In this document: positions 52,044-64,000 of the stretch, one piece after another
How the letters are laid out: the number at the start of each line of letters is the position of its first letter
Position numbering within the stretch: position 1 is the stretch's first letter
Origin: Sphingobium sp. TKS
GTDB lineage: Bacteria; Pseudomonadota; Alphaproteobacteria; Sphingomonadales; Sphingomonadaceae
Reading direction: 5' to 3'
Assembly (NCBI RefSeq): GCF_001563265.1
Contig: NZ_CP005083.1
Coordinates: 2,421,001-2,485,000, forward strand
Length of the DNA: 64,000 nt
Position numbers and translations under genes: made by a program
The notes under the pieces: model-generated
The model's database searches: none
What the model saw: the letters and a program-made list of their open reading frames with translations, nothing else
Told to the model about the DNA's origin: nothing

Positions 52044-52970
52044 TCAAAAAGGCTGCTTTTCCGCTGGGGCAATGCCCGACCGCTCCCAAGGCGGGCTGGG
52101 GGCATAGAGTTGACCAAGAAAATCGACAAAGGCGGTGATGGCGAGTGGCGGATTATTCTGCGGCAGATGAACGGCATAGAGGCCGACATCCGCCGATCCC
52201 TCATGGTCCGGCATGATCTGCCGAATGTCGCCGCGTGCTAGCGCGTCGCTCACGTCCCAGAGCGAGCGCAGCGCGATGCCCACGCCCGAAAGCGCCAGTT
52301 CGCGCACCATTTCGCTGCTATTCGTGCGGACATGGCTGTCGCCTTCGACGGAAGTCGCGCCCTTGGGCCCGATCAGCCGCCAAGGCAATTGCCCATCCGC
52401 CGCGAGCAAGCGATGTTTCCGGAGATCGGAGATCGTCTCCGGCACCCCGAACCGCTCCAGATAAGCGGGCGCGGCGCACAAGACCCGCCGGTTGGTCGCC
52501 AACCTGCGCGCGGCCAGCCCCGGCCCCGGATCGGAACAGATGCGAATGGCTAGGTCCGCCCGCGTCGCCAGCAGGTCGGCATAGTCGTCCGACAGGTCGA
52601 TCTGCATCCGCACCTTGGGATGCGTTTCCAGAAATCGGCCCAGATAGGGCGCGACATGCATCCGCCCGAAGGATGTCGGCGCCGATACCCGCAAAGTCCC
52701 CGTCGCCTCCGCCGAAGCACCGGACACGCGCTGCTCCGCCTCATCCAGCGCCGCCATGATCGCGCGCAGATCGTCATGCAGCCGCTCGCCCGCCGGGGTC
52801 AACGCGAGCCGACGCGTCGTCCGGTGGATCAGCCGGGTGCCCAGCCGCTCCTCCAGCCGAACCAGTCGCTTCGACACCATGGCGGGCGAGATATTCAGCC
52901 GCCGTCCCGCCGCCGCCATGCCGCCTTCGTCCACGATGGTCGCGAACAGGTCATAATCCGGGTCCATCAT
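52044..52970 (-). CDS. LysR family transcriptional regulator
   Basis: From ATG 52970 the protein is 308 residues; an upstream in-frame ATG at 53021 would lie almost on the next gene. The N-terminal winged helix-turn-helix is DLFATIVDEGGMAAAGRRLN, then ISPAMVSKRLVRLEERLG. The effector domain follows from about residue 90. It is divergent from glcB with ~90 bp between the starts, the usual LysR layout, so it probably regulates malate synthase. The inducer is unknown. Confidence 0.87.
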   Translation of the reverse strand: MMDPDYDLFATIVDEGGMAAAGRRLNISPAMVSKRLVRLEERLGTRLIHRTTRRLALTPAGERLHDDLRAIMAALDEAEQRVSGASAEATGTLRVSAPTSFGRMHVAPYLGRFLETHPKVRMQIDLSDDYADLLATRADLAIRICSDPGPGLAARRLATNRRVLCAAPAYLERFGVPETISDLRKHRLLAADGQLPWRLIGPKGATSVEGDSHVRTNSSEMVRELALSGVGIALRSLWDVSDALARGDIRQIMPDHEGSADVGLYAVHLPQNNPPLAITAFVDFLGQLYAPSPPWERSGIAPAEKQPF

Positions 52971-53062
52971 TTGTTTCACCAGAGGAAAATCTGAATTCAA
53001 ATAATATCGTCTACCGAACATAATGTGATCCGTCTATGGTCCCGCGCAAAAGGAGATCATCC

Positions 53063-55156
53063 ATGACCAGCATGACCGATCGCGCAGGCCTCCAGGTCGC
53101 GCAGCAACTCGCCAGCTTCATCGAGGAACGGGCGCTCCCCGGCACGGGCATAGAGGCCGGAGCTTTCTGGCAGGGCGCCGCCGCGATCTTCGCGAAGTTC
53201 GCCCCGGAAAATGCCGCGCTGCTCGCCAAGCGCGATGCGATTCAGGAGCAGATCGACGCCTGGCACGGGGAAAGCGGTGGGCGCAGCTTCGATGGCGCGG
53301 CCTATCAGGGCTTTCTGCGCGAGATCGGTTATCTCGTCCCCGAACCGGCGCCGTTCCAGATCGGCAGCGAGAATGTCGATGACGAAGTCGCCCGCCTCGC
53401 CGGGCCGCAATTGGTCGTTCCGATCCTCAACGCCCGTTTCCTGCTGAACGCCGCCAATGCGCGCTGGGGCAGCCTCTATGACGCGCTCTACGGCACCGAC
53501 GCGATTCCCGGCGCGGCGGCGGGCAAGGGCTATGATGCGCAGCGCGGCGCGCAGGTCATCGCTTGGGCCAAATCCTTCCTCGACGAAGCCATTCCGCTCG
53601 CTAGCGGCTCTTGGGCTGACCTTACCGGCGGCGACATCCAGTTGGCCGACCCGGCCCAATATCGCGGCAAAAGCGAAAAGGGCCGCCTGTTCCGCCATAA
53701 CGGCCTGCACATCGAAGTCGTCTTCGACCGCTCGCATCCGATCGGCAAGGACGACCCTGCTGGCATAGCCGACGTCATCCTCGAATCCGCCCTTACCACC
53801 ATCTGCGACCTGGAAGACTCGGTCGCCGCGGTGGATGCGGAGGATAAGGTCGCCGCCTATTCCAACTGGCTCGGCCTGATGCGGGGCGACCTCAGCGACA
53901 CGTTCGAAAAGAATGGCGCGATGATGACCCGCGCGCTCAACCCGGATCGCAGCTACACCGCGCCCGACGGCAGCAGCTTAACCCTGCCGGGCCGCAGCCT
54001 GCTGTTCGTCCGCAATGTCGGCCATCTGATGACCACCCCGGCAATCCTGCTCGCCAACGGCCAGGAAACCCCGGAAGGCATTCTCGACGGCATCGTCACC
54101 ACGCTGATCGCCTTGCACGACCTCAAGAGGAAAGGTGGCAACAGCCGCACTGGCAGCGTCTATATCGTCAAACCCAAGATGCACGGCCCTGAAGAAGTCG
54201 GTTTCACCAATCGCCTGTTCGACGCCATTGAGGATCTGCTCGGCCTTGCCCGCCACACGCTGAAGGTTGGCGTCATGGATGAGGAACGCCGCACCTCTGC
54301 CAACCTCGCCGCCTGCATCGAGGCAGTGAAGGACCGCATCGTCTTCATCAACACCGGCTTCCTCGACCGCACCGGCGACGAGATGCACACGTCGATGCGC
54401 GCCGGCCCGATGATCCGGAAGGGGGAGATGAAGACGTCCGACTGGATCACGGCCTATGAAGACCGCAACGTCCAGATCGGCCTCGCCTGTGGGCTTTCCG
54501 GCCGCGCCCAGATCGGCAAGGGCATGTGGGCCGCGCCGGACCGCATGGCCGATATGCTCGACCAGAAAGTCGGGCATCCGAAGAGCGGCGCCAACACCGC
54601 CTGGGTTCCGTCCCCCACCGCAGCGACGCTGCACGCGACTCACTATCATCGCATCGACGTCTTCGCCCGCCAGGTTGAGCGCAAGGCTGAAGCCATCGCA
54701 CCGCTGGATAAGCTGCTGACCATCCCGGTCGCGCAGGGCCGCAACTGGTCCGAAGAGGAAATCGCTCAGGAACTGGACAACAACGCCCAGGGCATCCTTG
54801 GCTATGTCGTCCGCTGGGTCGATCAGGGCGTCGGCTGCTCCAAGGTTCCCGACATTCATGATATCGGCCTGATGGAAGACCGCGCCACGCTGCGCATTTC
54901 CTCTCAGCATATGGCGAACTGGCTGCTCCACGGCGTCTGCACGGCGGAACAGGTCGACGCCGCCTTCACCCGCATGGCGGCCAAGGTCGATGCCCAGAAT
55001 GCCGGCGATCCGCTCTACCGGCCCATGAGCGGCAATCCGTCCAGCCTGGCCTGGCAGGCCGCTCGCGCTCTGGTGTTCGAAGGCGTCGGCCAGCCCAATG
55101 GCTATACGGAACCGCTGCTCCACAAATATCGCGCGCTGGCGAAGGCGGCGGCGTAA
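53063..55156 (+). CDS. glcB: malate synthase G
   Basis: GlcB joins glyoxylate and acetyl-CoA into malate. The 697-residue TIM-barrel protein starts at ATG 53063, with a very good AAAGGAG site. Conserved parts include [36 protein letters not shown] and [13 protein letters not shown]. Divergent from the LysR gene. With the malic enzyme nearby it links two-carbon growth to pyruvate and NADPH; isocitrate lyase is not in the window. Confidence 0.95.
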   Translation: MTSMTDRAGLQVAQQLASFIEERALPGTGIEAGAFWQGAAAIFAKFAPENAALLAKRDAIQEQIDAWHGESGGRSFDGAAYQGFLREIGYLVPEPAPFQIGSENVDDEVARLAGPQLVVPILNARFLLNAANARWGSLYDALYGTDAIPGAAAGKGYDAQRGAQVIAWAKSFLDEAIPLASGSWADLTGGDIQLADPAQYRGKSEKGRLFRHNGLHIEVVFDRSHPIGKDDPAGIADVILESALTTICDLEDSVAAVDAEDKVAAYSNWLGLMRGDLSDTFEKNGAMMTRALNPDRSYTAPDGSSLTLPGRSLLFVRNVGHLMTTPAILLANGQETPEGILDGIVTTLIALHDLKRKGGNSRTGSVYIVKPKMHGPEEVGFTNRLFDAIEDLLGLARHTLKVGVMDEERRTSANLAACIEAVKDRIVFINTGFLDRTGDEMHTSMRAGPMIRKGEMKTSDWITAYEDRNVQIGLACGLSGRAQIGKGMWAAPDRMADMLDQKVGHPKSGANTAWVPSPTAATLHATHYHRIDVFARQVERKAEAIAPLDKLLTIPVAQGRNWSEEEIAQELDNNAQGILGYVVRWVDQGVGCSKVPDIHDIGLMEDRATLRISSQHMANWLLHGVCTAEQVDAAFTRMAAKVDAQNAGDPLYRPMSGNPSSLAWQAARALVFEGVGQPNGYTEPLLHKYRALAKAAA

Positions 55157-55162
55157 CCAATG

Positions 55163-55191
55163 TGCCCCCTCCTGCTATCGGGAGGGGGCAA
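55163..55191 (+). terminator. stem-loop after glcB, possible terminator
   Basis: GCCCCCTCC pairs with GGGAGGGGGC around a short loop, 7 bp after the glcB stop. No T-run follows, so it could end transcription weakly or protect the 3' end. Confidence 0.45.
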
Positions 55192-55296
55192 ATGAGACGC
55201 TACCCGTCCCAATCCAAAACCCCATCGACCGATATTCCAATAAACGACGAAAAGCCCCGCTTGTGCGTTGGAGCGCTTCCCACTAAATCGCGCCTC

Positions 55297-57951
<2,655 letters not shown>

Positions 57952-58040
57952 GTCCATCCCCTGCTGTAAGCGGGCCTTTCACCTGTCTAATAAGGGTGGT
58001 TAGCGGACGTTCTGTTTCGCGCTGTTTTCTTGAATTACAC

Positions 58041-58066
58041 CGTGTTCCTGCGAAGGCAGGAACACG
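58041..58066. repeat. family A palindrome, single copy
   Basis: CGTGTTCCTGCGAAGGCAGG followed by AACACG is a perfect 26-bp palindrome apart from the loop. It lies in the 288-bp gap between alaS and glsA (57952-58239), in which I see nothing else. Confidence 0.85.
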
Positions 58067-58239
58067 GATGCGCTCAATGGCAGCTAATGGCCAGTTACTG
58101 CCACCCATGCATCACCCCGATCAGGCTATGCCGCACCGGACTTTTGACCCGTAGGAAAAATCCGAGAAAACGACGTTCTTTCGCGCTTCTATCCATGTAA
58201 CCTATCACCTGAATCATTCTCCGGAATCTGAGGCCAGCC

Positions 58240-59178
58240 ATGGACCTGCCCGCGATCCTTTCTGATATCGTCGCCCAAGCCGCGACCCGGGAAGATCGCG
58301 GTACCGTCGCCAGCTATATTCCGGAACTGGCCAAGGTCGATCCCGGCCAGTTCGGCATCGCCATAGCCACCGCCGATGGCCGCTTGATCGAAGGCGGCGA
58401 TTCCGACACCGGCTTTTCGATCCAATCCATTTCCAAGGTCTTCGCGCTGACCCTCGCGCTCGGCAAAGTCGGTGACCAGCTCTGGGAAAGGGTAGGGCGG
58501 GAGCCATCCGGCAATGCCTTCAATTCCATCGTCCAACTGGAGCAGGAACGGGGCATTCCGCGAAACCCCTTTATCAATGCAGGCGCGATCGTCGTCGCGG
58601 ATGTCAATCTGGGCGGCCATCAACCCCGCGTCGCCATCGGGGAAATGCTGCGCTTCGTGCGCTATCTGGCCGGGGACGACAGCATCGCCATCAATGAAGC
58701 CGTGGCCGCCTCCGAAACCGCCACCGGATTCCGCAATATGGCGCTGGCGAATTATATGCGCGCCTTCGGCAATATCAGGCACCCGGTCGATCTGGTGCTC
58801 GGCACTTATTTCCACCAATGCGCGATCGAAATGAGCTGCCGTCAGCTTGCCCTGGCCGGACGCTACCTGATGCTCGACGGTCAGCATCCGGAGGGTGGCC
58901 GGGTCGTTTCGTCCAGCCGGGCCAAGCGCATCAATGCCCTGATGCTGACCTGCGGTCATTATGACGCATCGGGCGATTTCGCTTTCCGCGTCGGCATTCC
59001 CGGCAAATCGGGAGTTGGTGGCGGCATATTGGCGATCGTTCCCGGTCGCGCCTCCATCGCCGTCTGGTCCCCCGGCTTGAACGAAAATGGCAACAGCCAA
59101 CTCGGGACATTGGCTCTGGAAGAACTGGCCCGCCGCACCGGCTGGTCGGTTTTCAGCCCGCCGCGAGATGAGGCTTAA
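58240..59178 (+). CDS. glsA: glutaminase A
   Basis: Glutaminase hydrolyses glutamine to glutamate and ammonia. The 312-residue beta-lactamase-fold protein has the S63-I-S-K66 motif ([10 protein letters not shown]), [10 protein letters not shown] and [15 protein letters not shown]. Its stop shares bases with the stop of the convergent antiporter gene (4-bp overlap at TTAA). Confidence 0.94.
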   Translation: MDLPAILSDIVAQAATREDRGTVASYIPELAKVDPGQFGIAIATADGRLIEGGDSDTGFSIQSISKVFALTLALGKVGDQLWERVGREPSGNAFNSIVQLEQERGIPRNPFINAGAIVVADVNLGGHQPRVAIGEMLRFVRYLAGDDSIAINEAVAASETATGFRNMALANYMRAFGNIRHPVDLVLGTYFHQCAIEMSCRQLALAGRYLMLDGQHPEGGRVVSSSRAKRINALMLTCGHYDASGDFAFRVGIPGKSGVGGGILAIVPGRASIAVWSPGLNENGNSQLGTLALEELARRTGWSVFSPPRDEA

Positions 59179-60959
59179 GGCACCTCATCCGCGCGCAATC
59201 GCCGCAGCTTGGGCGCCGTCTCAAGCTGGGCGGCATCCTTGATGTCCATTCGCAGGTCTTCCCGCATCTGATGTATGGAGGCGATCACCGGCCCCATCGC
59301 CACGCCCAGGTCGACCAGCGCGGTTTCCGCCAGTTGAAGCGAGCTTTCCAGAGTTTCCGGAACCGCGTCGCTCGCGCCCGCCCGATAGAGCTGGGCCGCA
59401 TGATCGGTGTCCCGCGCGCGTGCGATGATCGGCAAGTCCGGCACCCAGCCGCGCACGCGCTTCGTCATGCGGATGGATAGCACAGGGTCGTCCATCGTCA
59501 GGATCAACGCGCGCGCATGACCCAGGCGAAGCTTGTCGAGCATTTCGGTCCGCGACACGTCCCCGAACAGGATGGGATATCCCCTGCGCCGGGCCTCCGC
59601 GACGACATCCGGATCGGATTCCACGACGATGAAGCGCTGCTTATGCAGATTGAGCAAGTCGCACACCATGTGCCCCACGCGCCCGAAACCGATCACGACG
59701 GCAGCAGATTCTGCATGATCTTCGCTGATTTCGGACGCCTCTTCGCCTAGCGCCATTTCCAGCCGCCGGGCAACATCATGGCCCAGCCGCGCCAGCAGCG
59801 GGGTAATGGTCAGTCCGATTGCCGTCACGATCTGCCAGAAGGCGGCCGTGGAGGGCAATATCAATTGGGCGGCGGCGGCGGCGGAAAGCACGATGAGGGT
59901 GGTTTCCGATGGACTGGACATCAGCACGCCGACTTCCAGCGCGACACCTTTCCTCGCGCCTGAGAGGTACAGCAAAGCGGCGGTTACAAGCGTCTTGGCA
60001 AGAACCACTCCCACCACGGCCAGAATAAGATTTGGCCAATTGGCAAGGATGACGCGCACGTCCAGGCCCATGCCGACGGTGATGAGGAAGACGCCCAGAG
60101 CCAGCCCCTTGAACGGCGCGGTCATGACCTCGACCTCGCCATGATAGTCGGTTTCGGCAATCAGCAGACCCGCCAGAAGCGCGCCGACGATTGGTGACAA
60201 GCCGGCAATGGAGGTCGCCATGCTGGAAACGATAACGACCAGAAGACTGGCGGCGAGAAACACTTCAGGGCTTTTGGTGCGCGCGGCCTGACTGAAGATA
60301 TGCGGCAGGCAGAGGCGGCCCAGGACCAGCATGATGGCGATGGTGATGCCGCTTTTCAGCAGCGTGTCGGCCAGTTCGCTCCAGGGCCCCTCAGGACTGG
60401 CTGCCACGGAAGGCGCGAGGGCGCCCAGCATGAAGATGATCGGGACGAGTGCCAGATCCTCGAAAAGCAGCATGGAAAATGCGGCGCGGCCCACGGCGCT
60501 CTGCGTGCCGACCATCGGCAGAACGACCGCCGTCGATGACAGCGCCAATGCGAGTCCAAGGCCGAAAGCGCCGGCGGGTGCCTGACCCAGTAAATAAAGG
60601 CCAAGTGCAATAAGAGTACCGCCGCCAATTAATTCTGCCGCGCCGACACCGAATACTTGCGTCCGCATGGTCCAAAGACGACGAAAACTTAGTTCCAGCC
60701 CTATGGAGAAAAGAAGCAGGATGACGCCGAGTTCGGCAAAGGGCTCTATCGCCGCTCTGTTGGAAATGGTGACATGATAGAGCCAGGGATATTGGCCGAC
60801 CAATGCGCCCAATCCAGACGGTCCCACTGCCAGTCCGACCAGAATGAAGCCGATGACCGGGCTGATCCGGAGCCGAGCGAATCCTGGAATGACCAGCCCC
60901 GCTGCCCCCAATATGACGAGGGAATCGCTGAAGCTTTGTGGATTGATTGCACCGGCCAT
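59175..60959 (-). CDS. Kef-type monovalent cation:proton antiporter with TrkA-N domain
   Basis: The 594-residue protein has a CPA2 membrane domain of about 12-13 helices (residues 1-400), with [16 protein letters not shown] and the charged [10 protein letters not shown] motif. A cytosolic TrkA-N NAD-binding domain follows ([16 protein letters not shown]). It resembles KefB/YbaL exchangers that move K+ or Na+ against H+. No KefF-like partner is adjacent. The last codons overlap glsA end to end. Confidence 0.9.
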   Translation of the reverse strand: MAGAINPQSFSDSLVILGAAGLVIPGFARLRISPVIGFILVGLAVGPSGLGALVGQYPWLYHVTISNRAAIEPFAELGVILLLFSIGLELSFRRLWTMRTQVFGVGAAELIGGGTLIALGLYLLGQAPAGAFGLGLALALSSTAVVLPMVGTQSAVGRAAFSMLLFEDLALVPIIFMLGALAPSVAASPEGPWSELADTLLKSGITIAIMLVLGRLCLPHIFSQAARTKSPEVFLAASLLVVIVSSMATSIAGLSPIVGALLAGLLIAETDYHGEVEVMTAPFKGLALGVFLITVGMGLDVRVILANWPNLILAVVGVVLAKTLVTAALLYLSGARKGVALEVGVLMSSPSETTLIVLSAAAAAQLILPSTAAFWQIVTAIGLTITPLLARLGHDVARRLEMALGEEASEISEDHAESAAVVIGFGRVGHMVCDLLNLHKQRFIVVESDPDVVAEARRRGYPILFGDVSRTEMLDKLRLGHARALILTMDDPVLSIRMTKRVRGWVPDLPIIARARDTDHAAQLYRAGASDAVPETLESSLQLAETALVDLGVAMGPVIASIHQMREDLRMDIKDAAQLETAPKLRRLRADEVP

Positions 60960-61037
60960 GACCGATCATCACCACAAATGAGGTGGATATCCAGCAATAA
61001 GCACTGGAATTGGGAAATTAGCGCCTGGAAAAAAAGC

Positions 61038-61123
61038 TGGTGCGGACGGCGGGACTTGAACCCGCATTCCCAGGGGGAGGCGGATTTTAAGTCCGCTGCG
61101 TCTACCGATTTCGCCACGTCCGC
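61038..61123 (-). tRNA. tRNA-Leu (anticodon TAA)
   Basis: Read on the minus strand the cloverleaf has acceptor GCGGACG / CGTCCGC. The anticodon loop CTTAAAA gives TAA, a long variable arm is typical of tRNA-Leu, and CCA is encoded at the 3' end. Confidence 0.95.
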
Positions 61124-61177
61124 TCGGGCCGTTACCCCCTGAAGGCTAACGGCGCAGAGGTCAAGGATGTGCTTGAA

Positions 61178-61468
61178 TCAGACCGCAGCTTTCGTGTTCA
61201 ACCGCTCGCGCATTTCCTTTCCTGGCTTGAAATAGGGAACGCGCTTCGCGTCCACCGGAACCTGCTCCCCCGTTCGCGGATTCCGCCCCGTACGCGCGTC
61301 GCGCGCCCGTGTCGTAAACGCGCCAAAGCCGCGCAATTCCACTCGACCGCCACTTGAAAGGCGGTCGACTATTTCCTTGAAGAAAAGATCGACGATCCTT
61401 TCCACTTCCTGGAGGTTGAGGTTTGGATTTTCCTCAGCCAATTTTTGTATCAGTTCCGAGCGTATCAT
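61178..61468 (-). CDS. ihfB: integration host factor beta subunit
   Basis: IHF-beta pairs with IHF-alpha to bend DNA. The 96-residue protein starts at ATG 61468, with GGAGGA upstream. It has the HU/IHF fold: [30 protein letters not shown] and the DNA-minor-groove arm [11 protein letters not shown]. It follows rpsA, the usual order in proteobacteria. Confidence 0.94.
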   Translation of the reverse strand: MIRSELIQKLAEENPNLNLQEVERIVDLFFKEIVDRLSSGGRVELRGFGAFTTRARDARTGRNPRTGEQVPVDAKRVPYFKPGKEMRERLNTKAAV

Positions 61469-61566
61469 TGGTCCTCCAGACTCCCCCTTCTGGTTCCCGC
61501 TTAATTTATAATGAATCCTCAACGTTCTGACAATTGGCCAATATCGGTATGTCTTTCTCATTATGG

Positions 61567-61606
61567 GAAAAGAAAAAGCCCGCCGGAGCTAAGTTCCGGC
61601 GGGCTC
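61567..61606 (-). terminator. intrinsic terminator downstream of rpsA
   Basis: Read on the minus strand, the stem AGCCCGCCGGA / TCCGGCGGGCT (61577-61605) is followed by TTTTTCTTTTCCC. It begins about 30 bp after the rpsA stop and separates rpsA from ihfB. Confidence 0.88.
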
Positions 61607-61636
61607 TATTACTTAAGTTAGATATCGAAGGAGGCC

Positions 61637-63349
61637 TTAGCCTTCGCTCTTCGCCTTCAGCGCTTCGCCAAGGATGTCGCCCAGCGACGCGCCGCTGTCG
61701 GACGAGCCATATTGAGCCACGGCCTGCTTCTCTTCAGCGATCTGCATCGCCTTGACCGAGAAGGTCGGCTTCTTGGCGCGGTCGAAACCGGTGACCATGG
61801 CGTCGAACTTCTGGCCGATCTGGAAGCGTTCCGGACGCTGCTCGTCGCGGTCGCGGCCAAGGTCGCTGCGCTTGATGAAGCCGGCGGCGCCATCTTCGCC
61901 CGCCTGGACTTCCAGGCCGCCGTCGCGCACTTCCAGAACGGTCACGGTGACGATCGCGTTCTTGTTGAGGCCGGCAGCCGCAGCCGCGGTTCCGCCAGCG
62001 GCCGGACCGCCACGCTCAAGCTGCTTCATGCCGAGGCTGATGCGCTCCTTCTCGACATCGATGTCGAGAACGACGGCCTGAACCGTCTCGCCCTTGCGGT
62101 GCAGAGCCAGCGCGTCTTCGCCCGAAATGCCCCAGGCGATGTCCGACATGTGGACCATGCCGTCGACGTCGCCGTCCAGGCCGATGAACAGGCCGAATTC
62201 GGTCGCGTTCTTGACTTCGCCCTCGACGGTCGAACCGATCGGGTGACGTTCGGCAAAGCTGTCCCAGGGGTTGTTCTGGGCCTGCTTGAGACCGAGCGAG
62301 ATGCGGCGCTTTTCGGGATCGACTTCGAGCACCAGAACTTCGACTTCCTGGCTGGTCGAAACGATCTTGCCGGGGTGGACGTTCTTCTTGGTCCAGGACA
62401 TTTCCGAAACGTGGACCAGACCCTCGATGCCGGCTTCCAGCTCTACGAACGCACCATATTCGGTGATGTTCGTGACGCGGCCCGACAGCTTCGCGCCGAC
62501 CGGATACTTGGCGGCAGCGCCTTCCCACGGATCGCTCTCGAGCTGCTTCATGCCAAGGCTGATGCGCTGGGTGTCGCGGTTGATGCGGATGATCTGAACG
62601 CGAACGGTGTCACCGATGTTGATCATCTCGTTCGGGTGATTGATGCGCTTGTAGCTGAGGTCGGTGACGTGCAGCAGACCGTCAATGCCGCCCAGATCAA
62701 CGAATGCACCATAGTCGGTGATGTTCTTGACGACGCCCTCGATGATCTGACCTTCGGCCAGCGTCTGGATGAGGCCGCTGCGCTGTTCGGCGCGGGTCTC
62801 TTCCAATATGGCGCGGCGCGACACGACGATGTTGCCGCGGCGGCGATCCATCTTCAGGATCTGGAAGGGCTGCGGAATGTCCATCAGCGGCGTGACATCG
62901 CGCACGGGGCGGATGTCGACTTGGCTGCCGGGCAGGAACGCCACGGCGCCGTCGAGATCGACGGTGAAGCCGCCCTTGACGCGGCCGAAGATGACGCCTT
63001 CGACGCGGGCGCTTTCGGTGAATTCGGATTCCAGCTTGTCCCAGGCGGCTTCACGGCGCGCGCGGTCGCGCGACAGCATGGCTTCGCCATGGGCGTTTTC
63101 GACGCGGTCGACATAGACTTCGACTTCGTCACCGACCTTGAGGTCAGCCTTCTGGCCCGGCGCGGCGAATTCGCGCAGCGGCACGCGGCCTTCCGACTTC
63201 AGGCCGACGTCGATCAGCGCCATGTCGTTTTCGATGCCGGTAACGGTGCCCTTTACGACGCGGCCTTCGAAGCCGCCGTCCTCGCCACCGAGAGAATCAT
63301 TGAGAAGCGCGGCGAAATCGTCGCGCGAGGGGAATGCCGTAGAGGCCAT
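61637..63349 (-). CDS. rpsA: 30S ribosomal protein S1
   Basis: S1 binds mRNA and starts translation. The 570-residue protein starts at ATG 63349 with AAGGA 8 bp upstream; an ATG 15 bp earlier is less likely. It consists of six S1 OB-fold repeats with GAFVDLG / GAFVELE motifs at regular spacing and ISLGMKQL / ISLGLKQ at repeat ends. A Gly/Ala-rich stretch (GGPAAGGTAAAAAG) precedes the last repeat. cmk lies upstream, as usual. Confidence 0.96.
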   Translation of the reverse strand: MASTAFPSRDDFAALLNDSLGGEDGGFEGRVVKGTVTGIENDMALIDVGLKSEGRVPLREFAAPGQKADLKVGDEVEVYVDRVENAHGEAMLSRDRARREAAWDKLESEFTESARVEGVIFGRVKGGFTVDLDGAVAFLPGSQVDIRPVRDVTPLMDIPQPFQILKMDRRRGNIVVSRRAILEETRAEQRSGLIQTLAEGQIIEGVVKNITDYGAFVDLGGIDGLLHVTDLSYKRINHPNEMINIGDTVRVQIIRINRDTQRISLGMKQLESDPWEGAAAKYPVGAKLSGRVTNITEYGAFVELEAGIEGLVHVSEMSWTKKNVHPGKIVSTSQEVEVLVLEVDPEKRRISLGLKQAQNNPWDSFAERHPIGSTVEGEVKNATEFGLFIGLDGDVDGMVHMSDIAWGISGEDALALHRKGETVQAVVLDIDVEKERISLGMKQLERGGPAAGGTAAAAAGLNKNAIVTVTVLEVRDGGLEVQAGEDGAAGFIKRSDLGRDRDEQRPERFQIGQKFDAMVTGFDRAKKPTFSVKAMQIAEEKQAVAQYGSSDSGASLGDILGEALKAKSEG

Positions 63350-63483
63350 AATATAGTCCTTCACTCGTCATTGCTGGCCTACCGGTTGTCTCCGGTGGTC
63401 TTTCAGGCCAAAGCGCCCGCACGGCCGAATACCGTGCGAACATCCTTTCGGCCCTGACGAGTCGACGCCCCGCGGATAAGCGA

Positions 63484-63512
63484 AAAGGGCGCCTGGGAAT
63501 CCCAAGCGCCGT
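63484..63512 (-). terminator. stem-loop between cmk and rpsA, weak terminator or attenuator
   Basis: GGCGC-GGG / CCC-GCGCC forms a hairpin. Read on the minus strand it is followed by CCCTTTTCG. It lies 8 bp after the cmk stop and could lower read-through into rpsA. Confidence 0.4.
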
Positions 63513-63519
63513 CATCGCG

Positions 63520-64000
63520 TCAGGCTTTTGGCCGACGTTCCAACTGAGCGTCCACCAGTGCAATGGCCTGCTGGACGGCCGCGTCTATAGTCAAATTGCT
63601 GGTGTCGAGCAAGTCCGCTCCATCCGCCACGCGCAGGGGGGCATGATCGCGGCTCATGTCGCGGGTGTCGCGGGCCTGAATGTCCGCGATCAGGCTGTCC
63701 ATATCGGGATGGCTGCCATGCGACAGGGCATCGTCATAACGGCGCTGGGCGCGGACATGGACGCTGGCGGTGACGAAGATCTTGGCATCGGCATCGGGCG
63801 CGATGACCGTCGCGATGTCGCGGCCGTCGAGGATGGCGCCGCCGGGCTGGGTGGCGAAGTCGCGCTGACGCTTGACCAAGGCTTTGCGGACGCTCTGATG
63901 GATCGAAACGCGGGAGGCAAGCGATCCGACGGCTTCGTTGCGGAGCGCCGGGTCGTTCAGCATCGCGTCGTCAAAATCGCAGGCGGCCAGCGCGTCGGCT
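63520..64000 (-). CDS. cmk: cytidylate kinase, 5' part outside window
   Basis: The visible C-terminal ~160 residues are open to the window edge; the ATG at 63963 is probably internal. Landmarks are GGAILDGRDIATVIAPDADAK, VHVRAQRRYDD and RDTRDMSRDHAPL, which are family-typical for CMP/dCMP phosphorylation with ATP. The N-terminal P-loop lies to the right of the window. It is followed by rpsA. Confidence 0.93.
   Translation of the reverse strand, partial: ADALAACDFDDAMLNDPALRNEAVGSLASRVSIHQSVRKALVKRQRDFATQPGGAILDGRDIATVIAPDADAKIFVTASVHVRAQRRYDDALSHGSHPDMDSLIADIQARDTRDMSRDHAPLRVADGADLLDTSNLTIDAAVQQAIALVDAQLERRPKA

Noticed and set aside
61712..63457. 581-residue + strand ORF
   Set aside because: Antisense to rpsA; the repetitive appearance only mirrors the S1 repeats.

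Overview
The window looks like chromosome from a GC-rich alphaproteobacterium of the Sphingomonadaceae (Sphingobium, Sphingomonas or Novosphingobium type). The evidence is the gene order (rpiB-glyA-nrdR-trmJ, dnaX-ybaB, cmk-rpsA-ihfB), the protein sequences and the dispersed palindromic repeats. This placement is judged by eye and was not computed. There is no rRNA operon, CRISPR array, prophage or recognisable transposase. Most of the window is housekeeping DNA; positions 1-22613 form an accessory catabolic locus.

Positions 1-22613 hold three operon-like blocks for breaking down an unknown carboxylic acid or alcohol through CoA thioesters. The left + strand block has a CaiB/BaiF CoA-transferase, a luciferase-like flavin/F420 oxidoreductase, a SnoaL-like protein and a quinone oxidoreductase. 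A long minus-strand block (17019 down to 4323) has an aminoglycoside-phosphotransferase-like kinase, an SDR, an acyl-CoA dehydrogenase, an MFS transporter, an acyl-CoA synthetase, a PQQ/haem dehydrogenase, a hydratase/3-hydroxyacyl-CoA dehydrogenase, a thiolase-like protein with its DUF35 partner, and an SMP-30-like lipoprotein. Divergent from it, a + strand operon encodes a TetR regulator, FbiC (FO synthase, the deazaflavin core of F420), an F420:NADP oxidoreductase, a thiolase and a carboxymuconolactone-decarboxylase-like protein. Kinase, dehydrogenase, SDR and ligase together recall the levulinate (lva) route through 4-phosphoacyl-CoA. The deazaflavin genes suggest one step uses F420 or FO.

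Positions 22739-41046 hold tRNA-Lys, folK, a uracil-DNA glycosylase, agmatine-to-putrescine genes (aguA, aguB), two secreted peptidases, rpsD, a chorismate mutase, trmJ, nrdR, glyA, rpiB, an HPP-CBS membrane protein, two overlapping cysteine desulfurases with a [2Fe-2S] ferredoxin, and a class A beta-lactamase. Between nrdR and trmJ sits a small GIY-YIG nuclease ORF bracketed by inverted copies of a ~50-bp stem-loop repeat and fused in frame to TrmJ. This looks like a compact mobile cassette and is the most unusual structure in the window.

Positions 41047-64000 are core genome: SRP RNA (ffs), dnaX, ybaB, lon behind a heat-shock-like promoter, HU, tRNA-His, hisI, an MFS exporter, an L,D-transpeptidase, malic enzyme, a LysR regulator divergent from malate synthase G, alaS, glutaminase, a Kef-type antiporter, tRNA-Leu, ihfB, rpsA and the 3' part of cmk. 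A second repeat family (core TCCTGCGAAGGCAGGA) occurs four times in intergenic gaps, twice as REPIN-like inverted doublets.
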